Shown here: piece by piece, positions 51,917 to 58,875 of the stretch
Layout: the number at the start of each line of letters is the position of its first letter
Position numbering within the stretch: the stretch's first letter is position 1
Source: Chromobacterium rhizoryzae
GTDB lineage: Bacteria > Pseudomonadota > Gammaproteobacteria > Burkholderiales > Chromobacteriaceae
Length of the DNA: 64,000 bases
Assembly: GCF_020544465.1 (NCBI RefSeq)
Contig: NZ_CP066126.1
Span: 1,116,001 to 1,180,000, forward strand
Direction of reading: 5' to 3'
Program-made: the position numbers and the translations under genes
The notes under the pieces: generated by a model
What the model saw: the letters and a program-made list of their open reading frames with translations, nothing else
The model's database searches: none
Told to the model about the DNA's origin: nothing

Positions 51917-53617
51917 TTTCAAATAGCGCAGGCCCACGCTCTTGACCTGGCCGTCGGCGGCCGCGCGTATCACCATCTCCAACCGGTCCAGCCGCAGCAC
52001 GTCGCCGGCCACCAGCGGGTAGCCGCAAGCGCGCTTGCAGTAGTCGGCGATGCTGTCGGCGCGGTCGCGGTCGCTCAGATTCAGGCCGTAGCTGTCGGCC
52101 AGATCGGCCAGCCGCGCCAGGCCGGATACGGTGAAGTAGCCGTAATAGGGATCTTCGCCGGGCGGGTGGAAGGCTTCGCCGGCCGTCTCCAGCGCCGGGC
52201 CGGGGCCGATCAGGCAGGCCCAGTCGCCGGCGCGCAGCGTCTGGCTCGCCGTCGGTTCCAGCGCTTGTTCGTCGCGGTACAGCGCCGCCAGCCGCACGCC
52301 GCTGGGCAAGGCCAGCTCGCCGGCCAGCTGGCCTTCGGCCGGGCTGTCGGCGCGCACCTGGCAGGAGGCCGCCTCATAGCGGGCTTCCTGGCCGCTGACC
52401 ACCGGCACCCGGTGCTCCACGTCCGGCCGCGCCGGCAGTTTCAACTTCAGCCTTTCAGCCAGCGGCGCGATGGTCCAGCCCTGGAACAGCAGCGACATCA
52501 TCACCACGAAGAAGGCCACGTTGAAGAAGAGCTGGCTATTGGGCAGCCCCGCCATCAGCGGGAAGATGGCCAGAATCACCGGCACCGCGCCGCGTAGGCC
52601 CACCCAGCTCATGAACAGCTTTTCCGCCTTGGGCACCGGGAAGGGCAGCATGCACAGCCATACCGCCAGCGGCCGCGCCACCAGCATCAGCACGATGGAG
52701 ATCGCCAGCGCGTAGGGCGCCACCGGCAGCAGATTGGACGGCGTCACCAAGAGGCCCAGCACCAGGAACATGGTCACTTGCGCCAGCCAGGCGTAGCCGT
52801 CGTGGATATTCAATAGATTGGGCAGGTCCGCCACCCGGGCGTTGCCCACCACGATGCCGGCCAGGTAGATGGCGAGGAAGCCGCTGCCGCCGGCCGCCGT
52901 GGTCAGGCTGAACAGCGCGCCGGCGGTGCCCAGGCTGAACAGGGCCAACATCGCGCCGCGCGGCCCCAGGCGCTGGAACAGCCAGACCATGGCCTTACCG
53001 CCGGCCCAGCCGGCCAAGGCGCCCAGGCCCATCTGTTTGACGAACAGCCACAGCATGGCGGCGACGCCGGCGTCCTGGCCCTGCTGGCCCAAGACCCCGA
53101 TCAGCGCCGAGGTCAGGAACACCGCCATCGGATCGTTGCTGCCGGATTCTATCTCCAGCGCGCTGCCGACGCGGCGGTTGATCTCCAGGCCGCGGCCGGA
53201 CAGGAGGGCGAACACCGCGGCGGCGTCGGTGGAGCCGACGATGGCGCCGATCAGCAAGCCCTCCAGCCAGCTTAGATTCAGCACCCAGGCGGCGAACAGG
53301 CCGGTCACGCCGGTGGTGATCAAGACGCCCAGCGTGGCCAGCACTCCGGCCGGCTTCAGGCTGATGCGGAAGCTGTCCTGGCGCGTGCGCAGGCCGCCGT
53401 CGAACAGGATCACCACCAGGGCGATGGTGCCGATCACATAGCTGAGCTGGTAATTGCTGAACACGATCTTGCCGGGGCCGTCCTCGCCGGCCAGCATGCC
53501 CAGCGCGAGGAAGACCAGCAGCAGCGGCGCGCCGAAGCGGGAGGCGATGGAGGACACCACCAGGCTGGCGAGGAATACCAGCGAGCCGGCCAGAATGAGT
53601 GAATTCAGGGTGTCCAA
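51908..53617 (-). CDS. Potassium/proton antiporter (NhaP2/CvrA type)
   Basis: A 569-residue CPA1-type antiporter. Residues ~1-395 form about twelve helices, with AIVGSTDAAAVFALLSGRGLEINRRVGSALEIESGSNDPMAVFLTSALIG carrying the conserved acidic ion-binding residues. After these come a TrkA-C-like domain (~400-480) and a CorC/HlyC-type C-terminal region (~490-569). NhaP2 proteins swap potassium or sodium ions for protons to guard pH and cation balance. It overlaps the DUF815 gene tail to tail. The upstream gap to 54130 contains repeat copy 3. Confidence 0.92.
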   Translation of the reverse strand: MDTLNSLILAGSLVFLASLVVSSIASRFGAPLLLVFLALGMLAGEDGPGKIVFSNYQLSYVIGTIALVVILFDGGLRTRQDSFRISLKPAGVLATLGVLITTGVTGLFAAWVLNLSWLEGLLIGAIVGSTDAAAVFALLSGRGLEINRRVGSALEIESGSNDPMAVFLTSALIGVLGQQGQDAGVAAMLWLFVKQMGLGALAGWAGGKAMVWLFQRLGPRGAMLALFSLGTAGALFSLTTAAGGSGFLAIYLAGIVVGNARVADLPNLLNIHDGYAWLAQVTMFLVLGLLVTPSNLLPVAPYALAISIVLMLVARPLAVWLCMLPFPVPKAEKLFMSWVGLRGAVPVILAIFPLMAGLPNSQLFFNVAFFVVMMSLLFQGWTIAPLAERLKLKLPARPDVEHRVPVVSGQEARYEAASCQVRADSPAEGQLAGELALPSGVRLAALYRDEQALEPTASQTLRAGDWACLIGPGPALETAGEAFHPPGEDPYYGYFTVSGLARLADLADSYGLNLSDRDRADSIADYCKRACGYPLVAGDVLRLDRLEMVIRAAADGQVKSVGLRYLKSQ

Positions 53618-53729
53618 GCAAAATCTCCTTCTGGCGGTGGCGGGGCCGCATCGATGATGCGAGCGGGGGATGCTGCGAATCGGGACTTGCCGGGGCGAGA
53701 TGAAGCCGACTGCCGCGCCGCAAGACGGG

Positions 53730-53863
53730 GGTCAAAGTCCGCTGCGCGGAGCCAAAGCCGACATGGCGGAAGGCGTGCGGAATGCTCTTGTTGAACATTC
53801 CCTGGTCTCAGGCCGTTCTCGTCTTGTCTCTGTTCCGTGCGCGCGTCCTTGAACGCCTTCTCA
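53730..53863. repeat. Palindromic intergenic repeat, copy 3 (diverged)
   Basis: This stretch begins GTCAAAGTCCGCTGCGCG, which shares 17 bases with copy 2. It ends with a segment (CCGTTCTCGTCTTGTCTC...GTCCTTGAACG) clearly related to the reverse complement of copy 1 (CGTTTTCGCCTTGTCTC...GACTTTGAACA). Its centre holds GGAATG-N11-CATTCC in place of the ATGTAC hairpin of copy 1, so structure is kept while sequence has changed. It lies upstream of the antiporter gene. Confidence 0.7.
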
Positions 53864-53924
53864 TGGCGGAGGGTTCATGACAATGGGGACAAATGTGTTG
53901 AATTCGCTGCCTTACAGGGCTAAT

Positions 53925-53941
53925 GGTAACACTTTGTTACC
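53925..53941. promoter_or_regulatory. Dyad GGTAACA-CTT-TGTTACC upstream of a small secreted protein
   Basis: A perfect 7-base inverted repeat with a 3-base spacer stands 190 bases before the 54131 start codon, within the A/T-rich end of the 513-base gap 53618-54130. A second, looser dyad (ATGCCAACA ... TGTTTGGCAT, about 54031-54067) follows. Either could be an operator; neither has a named binding protein. Confidence 0.45.
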
Positions 53942-54130
53942 GATTGGCCGGGATGGATCTGCCCGCTGGACGCATTTTTTGCAAAAAACGTCGTGTCAGG
54001 CGACTTTATGCCGGCGGCAAATCGCGCTTTATGCCAACAGTATCGTGTTGTATATTTGTTTGGCATTTTATGCGCATGGTCACGGCAGATTCGGACCATG
54101 TTCTCCTTCACTTTGTCTGAGGTATGCGCA

Positions 54131-54334
54131 ATGACTCGCAAAATCATTCTGGCCCTGGCGGCCTTGTCCTTCCCCTTGATGACCCTGGCCGCGCCGGCGC
54201 CCTGGTATCTGTGGCAAAGCAAGCTCGACGGCAAGCTCGCTTGCTCGCAATTCTCCCTGGGGCCGGGCTGGACGCAGTTCAGCTCCCAGCCTTATAAGGA
54301 CGCCGGCTGCACCAAGCCGGGCCGCCCGGGCTGA
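54131..54334 (+). CDS. Small secreted protein (67 residues)
   Basis: A 67-residue precursor with a clear signal peptide (MTRKIILALAALSFPLMTLAAPAP) and a ~45-residue mature part. The mature part begins WYLWQSKLDGKLACSQFSLGPGWTQF and contains two cysteines (in LACSQ and AGCTK) that may form one disulfide. I recall similar short secreted proteins in related bacteria but no defined function. It has its own A/T-rich upstream region and is followed by a perfect palindrome at 54357-54384. Confidence 0.75.
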   Translation: MTRKIILALAALSFPLMTLAAPAPWYLWQSKLDGKLACSQFSLGPGWTQFSSQPYKDAGCTKPGRPG

Positions 54335-54356
54335 GGTCTTAGACCGTTGGTTGAGT

Positions 54357-54384
54357 CAATAAGGGCGCCGCGGCGCCCTTATTG
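54357..54384. terminator. 28-base perfect palindrome between two plus-strand genes
   Basis: CAATAAGGGCGCCG and its exact reverse complement abut. It can form a long hairpin 22 bases after the small protein's stop. The arms end in ATTG rather than a T-run, so it may be a terminator, an mRNA 3' guard or a protein site. Confidence 0.6.
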
Positions 54385-54459
54385 CTGGGGAGCGCTTGCG
54401 GTAGAATGCGCTGCCGGCCGCGGAGAGCCGGAACGATATTCACCGGGCAAGACCAAGCA

Positions 54460-55398
54460 ATGAGCGACAGCAAGATCATCGAGGTAGTGGCCGGCGCGCT
54501 GATGCGGCCTGACGGCAGTTTCATGCTGGGCAGCCGGCCGGAGGGCAAGCCTTACGCCGGTTACTGGGAGTTTCCCGGCGGCAAGGTGGAGCCGGGCGAA
54601 AGTGGCGAACAGGCGCTGGCGCGCGAACTCTACGAGGAAATGGGCATTGAAACGCTGGCCGCGACGCCGTGGCTGAGCAAGGTCCATCATTATGAGCACG
54701 CCTCGGTGCGGCTGCGTTTCTTCCGGGTCTGGTCCTGGCGCGGCGAGCCGCAGCCGCGGGAAGGCCAAAGCTTCGCCTGGCAGAGGCCAGGCGCTTGCAC
54801 GGTGCAGCCCATGTTGCCGGCCAACGGGCCCATTCTCAAATCGCTGGAATTGCCGGCGGCCTACGCGATCACCTGCGCGCACGAAATCGGCGTGGACGCC
54901 CAATTGCGGCGGCTGGAGCAGGGGCCGGCCTGGGGCATGGTGCAGGTGCGCGAGCCGCAGATGGCGCGCGCCGAGCTCGCCGATTTCGTCGCCAAGGCGG
55001 CGGCCATTGTCCATGAGCGCGGCGGCAAGCTGATGGTCAACGCCGATCCGGCCTGGGTGGCGGAATGGCCGGTGGACGGTGTGCATCTGAACACGGCGCG
55101 GCTGGCCTCGCTGAAGGAGCGCCCGGCGTTTGCCTGGGTGGGCGCCTCGGCGCACGAGGCGGCGCAGGTGGCGCGGATAGGCGAACTGGGGCTGGATTAC
55201 GCCTTGCTCGGCCATGTGGCCGCCACCGCCAGCCATCCCGGCGCGGCGCCCTTGGGCTGGGACGGTTTCCGGCTTTGTCTGGCGGACGGCGCGCCGACGC
55301 CGGTCTACGCGCTGGGCGGCATGAGCATGGATGATCTGGAGGCCGCCCGCCGCCACGGCGCGCATGGGGTGGCGCTGATGCGGGGGGCTTGGCGATGA
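54460..55398 (+). CDS. Nudix hydrolase fused to a ThiE-like domain
   Basis: A 312-residue fusion. Residues 1-130 are a MutT-type Nudix domain with an intact box at 41-63 (GKVEPGE...ARELYEEMGI), expected to clear 8-oxo-dGTP. Residues ~135-312 resemble thiamine phosphate synthase (AWGMVQVREP, DGVHLN, YALLGHVAATASHPGAAPLGW, VYALGGM). The usual VNDR motif reads VNAD here, so thiamine synthesis is doubtful. Such Nudix-ThiE fusions are known in gamma- and betaproteobacteria, and the second domain's job is unsettled. The next gene begins inside the stop codon (ATGA). Confidence 0.93.
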   Translation: MSDSKIIEVVAGALMRPDGSFMLGSRPEGKPYAGYWEFPGGKVEPGESGEQALARELYEEMGIETLAATPWLSKVHHYEHASVRLRFFRVWSWRGEPQPREGQSFAWQRPGACTVQPMLPANGPILKSLELPAAYAITCAHEIGVDAQLRRLEQGPAWGMVQVREPQMARAELADFVAKAAAIVHERGGKLMVNADPAWVAEWPVDGVHLNTARLASLKERPAFAWVGASAHEAAQVARIGELGLDYALLGHVAATASHPGAAPLGWDGFRLCLADGAPTPVYALGGMSMDDLEAARRHGAHGVALMRGAWR

Positions 55399-55823
55399 CG
55401 GCCAAACAGCGTAAATGGCTGGCGCTGGGCGGCGTTTTGCTGCTGCTGGCCTGTATCAAGTTCGGCCTGATTTACCGCTGGTACAGCGAGCGGCAAGCGG
55501 TCAAGCCGTCGCCCTTGGCCTGCGTCGCCGGCCAGGCGAGCTGCGCCCTGCCGGGCGGCGGCGTCTGGCGTTTCGCCTCGCCGCCGCAGCACGGCAGACC
55601 GTTTGAAATCCGCTTGCAGGGCGTCGCGGCGCGGGAAGCGCCACAGGTGGAGTTCAATATGGCCGACATGGACATGGGCTTCAACCGTTACACCTTTGTG
55701 CGCGACGGCGCGGACTGGAAGGCGACGGTGACGCTGCCGCTGTGCGTCAGCGGCAGCCGCGATTGGCTGGCCGTCCTGAGTCTGGACGGCAAGCGCTACC
55801 TGCTGCCGTTTTCCGCGCGCTGA
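55395..55823 (+). CDS. Membrane-anchored periplasmic protein (FixH/YtkA-like features)
   Basis: A 142-residue protein with one N-terminal helix (KWLALGGVLLLLACIKFGLIY) and a periplasmic domain. The domain holds VEFNMADMDMGFNRYTFVRDGADWKATVTLPLCVSGSRDWLAVLSL, and its methionine-rich strand and layout recall FixH/YtkA-like domains. Two early cysteines (in PLACVAGQASC) and one later (PLCVSG) could bind metal or form a disulfide. The family tie is tentative. Its start overlaps the Nudix-ThiE stop (ATGA), so the two are coupled. Function unknown. Confidence 0.75.
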   Translation: MTAKQRKWLALGGVLLLLACIKFGLIYRWYSERQAVKPSPLACVAGQASCALPGGGVWRFASPPQHGRPFEIRLQGVAAREAPQVEFNMADMDMGFNRYTFVRDGADWKATVTLPLCVSGSRDWLAVLSLDGKRYLLPFSAR

Positions 55824-55834
55824 AGCGCGGCGCC

Positions 55835-56287
55835 TCATTTCTTCTTGCGTTTGATGTACAGCGTCTTGAACACCCTCGCCACCAGCTCGTTCTGTTGATC
55901 GACGATGTCCACCTGCAATTGCGGCAGGTATTTGTCGCCCGAGGCGGTGCGCAGCCTGATGTCCTCCAGCATGCCCGGCGTGAGCCGGAAGCGCGCGCTC
56001 ACCGTGCCGCGGCCCGGCTTGACGTAGTCGATGCTGCCGCTCTTGTCCCACACATAGTAGTCCCGCCCCAGTTGGTGCATCAGCATCAGCATGAAGAAGG
56101 GATCGGTCATCGCGTACAGGCTGCCGCCGAAATGGGTGCCGACATAGTTGCGGTTGCTGAAGCCCAGTTTCAGCCGCACTTCGATATCGCTGAAATCGGC
56201 GGCCAGCCGTTTGACGCGGATGCCGGCGCCCAGGAAGGGCGGCCACAGATTGAGCAGGAATCGGAACAGCCAGGCGGGTGGTTTCAT
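55835..56287 (-). CDS. DUF4442 hot-dog fold protein
   Basis: A 150-residue protein of the DUF4442 (YiiD C-terminal-like) hot-dog superfamily. Motifs are WLFRFLLNLWPPFLGAGIRVKRLAADF, LKLGFSNRNYVGTHFGGSLYAMTDPFFMLMLMHQLG (shown in part) and KSGSIDYVKPGRGTVSARF. The helix bearing HFGGSLYAMTDP is the usual site in thioesterase-like proteins; substrate unknown. ATG 56287 starts the family domain, and a longer open frame upstream is the shadow of sodC. It is separated from sodC by a terminator. Confidence 0.9.
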   Translation of the reverse strand: MKPPAWLFRFLLNLWPPFLGAGIRVKRLAADFSDIEVRLKLGFSNRNYVGTHFGGSLYAMTDPFFMLMLMHQLGRDYYVWDKSGSIDYVKPGRGTVSARFRLTPGMLEDIRLRTASGDKYLPQLQVDIVDQQNELVARVFKTLYIKRKKK

Positions 56288-56328
56288 CTCGGTTGAAACG
56301 GTCGTTTGAATTCTGTCATCGTCAATAA

Positions 56329-56360
56329 AAAAACCGGCCTTGTCAATCGCGCCGGTTTTT
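56329..56360 (-). terminator. Terminator downstream of sodC
   Basis: AAAAACCGGC and GCCGGTTTTT pair around a 12-base loop; read on the minus strand it ends in a T-run (from the A-rich 56324-56333), 17 bases past the sodC stop. Confidence 0.9.
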
Positions 56361-56376
56361 CCTTGCCGAGTACGGT

Positions 56377-56889
56377 TTATTCGACCACGCCGCAGGCCAT
56401 GCGCGCGCCGCCGCCGCCCAAGGGCTGCGGATGATCGCTGTGATTGTCGCCGCCGGCGTGCACCATCAGCGCGCGGCCGGAGAAGTCCGCCGCTTTCAGC
56501 CGCGGCGCCAGCACCGGATAACTCGCCTTGCCGTCGGCGCCCACGTACAGCGCCGGCAGATCGCCCTTGTGGCCGCGGCCGTAAGGGCCGGCGTGCGCGC
56601 CGGTCTTGTCCGGGTCCCAGTGGCCGCCGGCGGCGCCGGCCGGCGTGACCGCGCCGTTGGCGCCGACGGACGGCGCGCAAGAGGGTTTTTCATGGACGTG
56701 GAAACCGTGCACGCCGGGCGGCAGTTTTTCAAGCTTGGGCGTCAACAGCGCGCCGTAGGGCGTGTCCTCGATCAGGACGCTGCCGGCCGGGCCGGCGTCG
56801 CCCTTGGCGTCGACGAAGGACAGCTCCACGCTTTGCGCCAGGGCCAGCGCGGGCAGACAGCACAAGACGGCGGATAGGGGACGTAACAT
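56377..56889 (-). CDS. sodC: Periplasmic Cu/Zn superoxide dismutase
   Basis: SodC turns superoxide into oxygen and peroxide in the periplasm. The 170-residue precursor has a signal peptide (1-18, ending ALALA) and the metal ligands in order: His64 and His66 (GFHVHEKPS), bridging His90 (GGHWDP), His99, His107 and Asp110 (HAGPYGRGHKGD) for zinc, and His144 (MVHAGGDNHSD) for copper. Cys71 and Cys166 form the standard disulfide. All catalytic positions are intact. It is followed by a terminator, and a cytochrome b561 gene lies upstream on the same strand. Confidence 0.96.
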   Translation of the reverse strand: MLRPLSAVLCCLPALALAQSVELSFVDAKGDAGPAGSVLIEDTPYGALLTPKLEKLPPGVHGFHVHEKPSCAPSVGANGAVTPAGAAGGHWDPDKTGAHAGPYGRGHKGDLPALYVGADGKASYPVLAPRLKAADFSGRALMVHAGGDNHSDHPQPLGGGGARMACGVVE

Positions 56890-56988
56890 GGGTAGGTTCT
56901 CCGTATAGGCGGGGGAACAGTCAAGACCTCGATTGTGCCATCCCGGTTCCAGGCCGGAGCCTGGCTGTTCGGGTGGGACGGGCGCGCG

Positions 56989-57651
56989 TCAGGAGGCCAG
57001 CCGGTCCGCGGACGTCAGTTCCTCGTTCTGCGCCAGGGTGTCCGGCGAGCAACGGTGGCAGTCGGCCGCGGCGGGAGCCGCCGCCGGCGCCGGCCGCCGC
57101 CAGCTCATGCGCCGCAGCGTGTCGTCCTTCAGCGCGACATGGTGCCAGACGGCGGCGGCGATGTGGACGGCGAGCAGACCGTAGAAGATCCAGCCCAGCC
57201 ATTCGTGCAGGCCCACCGTCGCGACGACCAGGGTCGGGTCGGCCGCGACCAGGCGCGGGAAGTCGAAGCCCAGCAGCGGCATCGGGATCGCCAGCCCCTT
57301 GGCGTTGACGATGATCCAGCCCAGCAGGCAGGACGCCAGAATGAGGCCGTAGATGGCCAGATGGGCGGCATGGGCGCAGGCGCGCTGCGCGCGGCTGCTG
57401 CCGGCCAGCGGCGGCAGCGCCGGACCGGCCAGCCGCGTGGCGGCGCGCAGCAGGGTCAGGAACAGCAGGGCCATGCCGCAGCCTATGTGCACGATCATCA
57501 CGCTGCGCATGTCGGCGACGGCGTGGCCGGCCAGCAGGTGACGCAAGCCGCCGGCCAGCGTCAGGGCGGCCATCAAGAGCACGCTCAGCCAGTGAAACAG
57601 GATTTGCAGACGCGGATAGCCAGGGTTGGCGGCCGGGGCGGAAGAGGGCAT
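56989..57651 (-). CDS. Cytochrome b561 family protein
   Basis: A 220-residue inner-membrane cytochrome with four helices and haem-ligating histidines in LQILFHWLSVLLMAALTLAG, VMIVHIGCGMALLFLTLL, HAAHLAIYGLILASCLLGW and LHEWLGWIFYGLLAVHIAAAVWHHV. It accepts electrons from quinol, and members of this bacterial family (CybB-like) can reduce superoxide to peroxide at the periplasmic face. It has a short hydrophilic tail with Cys residues (ADCHRC). ATG 57651 with GGAG upstream is chosen over a TTG at 57663. sodC follows 99 bases later, so the pair may be co-expressed against superoxide. Confidence 0.9.
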   Translation of the reverse strand: MPSSAPAANPGYPRLQILFHWLSVLLMAALTLAGGLRHLLAGHAVADMRSVMIVHIGCGMALLFLTLLRAATRLAGPALPPLAGSSRAQRACAHAAHLAIYGLILASCLLGWIIVNAKGLAIPMPLLGFDFPRLVAADPTLVVATVGLHEWLGWIFYGLLAVHIAAAVWHHVALKDDTLRRMSWRRPAPAAAPAAADCHRCSPDTLAQNEELTSADRLAS

Positions 57652-57988
57652 GCGTTTCTCCAAGGCGCGGCCGCTGGGACGGATGCCCGCGGCGCGTTCG
57701 ATTAAAAACGCTATTCAAGCGCCGCCGCCGGCGACGGCGCCATGATTCTGAAACCATTCTCAAGCCGCCCGTCCGCGCCGCCGGACGCCCTTCCCGGCGC
57801 CGGCCGTCAGGCCCCGCCGCGGTCGTTTTAGATTCCTTTCAGAAATATTGAGAACGGCGAAAGCCCCGTGTGAGCATGCGCTGGCAAGGGGCGGAACCGT
57901 CGCCGTCCCTGCCGGGGTCCGGCGCGGACGCCGCTTATATCTTCCAGCGCACGCTCTTGCGGCGCGGTTTTTTGGACAAGCGAATCTT
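57652..57988. other. 337-base divergent control region before the secretion operon
   Basis: No gene is seen. It separates the cytochrome b561 gene (minus) from gspG (plus). AT-rich patches lie at 57700-57715 and 57828-57855; ATTCTCAA (57756-57763) and TTGAGAA (57848-57854) are inverted but far apart. I could not place a confident -35/-10 or a -24/-12 (sigma-54) promoter. Confidence 0.4.
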
Positions 57989-58417
57989 ATGACGACGATG
58001 AACGCTAGACGGCGCTCCGCCGGACAAGGCGGCTTCACGCTGCTGGAATTGCTGGTGGTGCTGCTGATCATCGCCCTCTTGGCCGGTTATGTCGGGCCCA
58101 AGCTGTTTTCCCAGGTGGACAAGGCCAAGGTCAAGGCCACCCAGGCGCAAATGAAAACCCTGGGCGACGCCTTGGCGCAATACCGGCTGGACGTTGGCGG
58201 CTATCCCAGCGCGGAGCAGGGGCTGGGCGCGCTGCTGAAGGCGCCGCCTGGCGTGGCCGGCTGGCATGGGCCCTATCTGGCCAAGGATGTGCCGATGGAC
58301 GCCTGGGGCCGGCCGTATCAATGGCGGGTGCCCGGCGGCGAGAGCGAGGCTGAGATCGTATCCCTGGGCGAGGCCGGGCGGGCGGGAGGCGACGGTGAAC
58401 TGGTCCATGCGCTGTAA
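57989..58417 (+). CDS. gspG: Type II secretion major pseudopilin GspG-like
   Basis: A 142-residue prepilin-like protein. The basic leader (MTTMNARRRSAGQGG) is followed by the prepilin peptidase site G/FTLLE with the Glu5 of the mature protein and a hydrophobic helix (LLVVLLIIALLAGYVGPKLF). Then come KVKATQAQMKTLGDALAQYRLDVGGYPSAEQGLGALLKAPP and DAWGRPYQWRVPG, hallmarks of GspG. It needs a prepilin peptidase (GspO/PilD) coded elsewhere. Either ATG 57989 or 57998 can be the start. It heads an eight- or nine-gene operon with coupled starts. Confidence 0.93.
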   Translation: MTTMNARRRSAGQGGFTLLELLVVLLIIALLAGYVGPKLFSQVDKAKVKATQAQMKTLGDALAQYRLDVGGYPSAEQGLGALLKAPPGVAGWHGPYLAKDVPMDAWGRPYQWRVPGGESEAEIVSLGEAGRAGGDGELVHAL

Positions 58418-58874
58418 GGGACTGCTGCCGCTGCTGGCCGCCTGCGCCGCGCTGGCCGACGGCGCGCAGGCGGCGGCCAATTGCTGGCGCGAGGCCGGCG
58501 CGCGCCACCGGGTGGATCCGCTGCTGCTGTATTCCATCGCCAAGGTGGAATCGGCGCTGAATCCGCGCGCCGTCAACTACAACAAGGACGGCAGCCACGA
58601 CATCGGCCTGATGCAGATCAACAGCCTTCATCTGCCGGGGCTGGCCAAGCGCGGCATCACGCGTCAGCGCCTGCTGGACGAGCCCTGTCTGAGCATACAG
58701 GTGGGCGCGTCCATCCTGGCGGACTTCATCGCGCGCTACGGCTACACCTGGCGCGCGGTGGGCGCTTACAACGCCGGCGGCGCGGCGACGCGCGAAGGCG
58801 CGCGCAAGCGCTATGTGGACAAGGTGTGGCGGCAGTATCTGCAATTGCGCGCCGAGCGCGAGGCGAGGGGCTGA
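58395..58874 (+). CDS. Lytic transglycosylase of the IagB/PilT-domain type
   Basis: A 159-residue exported lysozyme-like protein. A signal peptide runs to about AQA (residues 1-26), then CWREAGARHRVDPLLLYSIAKVESALNP with catalytic Glu52, followed by YNKDGSHDIGLMQINS and AVGAYNAGG, the SLT family-1 motifs found in IagB, IpgF and VirB1. Such enzymes open the peptidoglycan locally for a secretion machine or pilus. GTG 58395 is well spaced from GGGAGG at 58384-58389, and ATG 58407 is an alternative; both lie inside the end of gspG. Its presence inside a secretion operon is notable. Confidence 0.9.
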   Translation: MNWSMRCKGLLPLLAACAALADGAQAAANCWREAGARHRVDPLLLYSIAKVESALNPRAVNYNKDGSHDIGLMQINSLHLPGLAKRGITRQRLLDEPCLSIQVGASILADFIARYGYTWRAVGAYNAGGAATREGARKRYVDKVWRQYLQLRAEREARG

Positions 58875-58875
58875 G

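Noticed and set aside
55835..56680. 281-residue version of the DUF4442 protein
   Set aside because: The extra N-terminal part is an antisense-frame reading of sodC and crosses a terminator; the real start is 56287.
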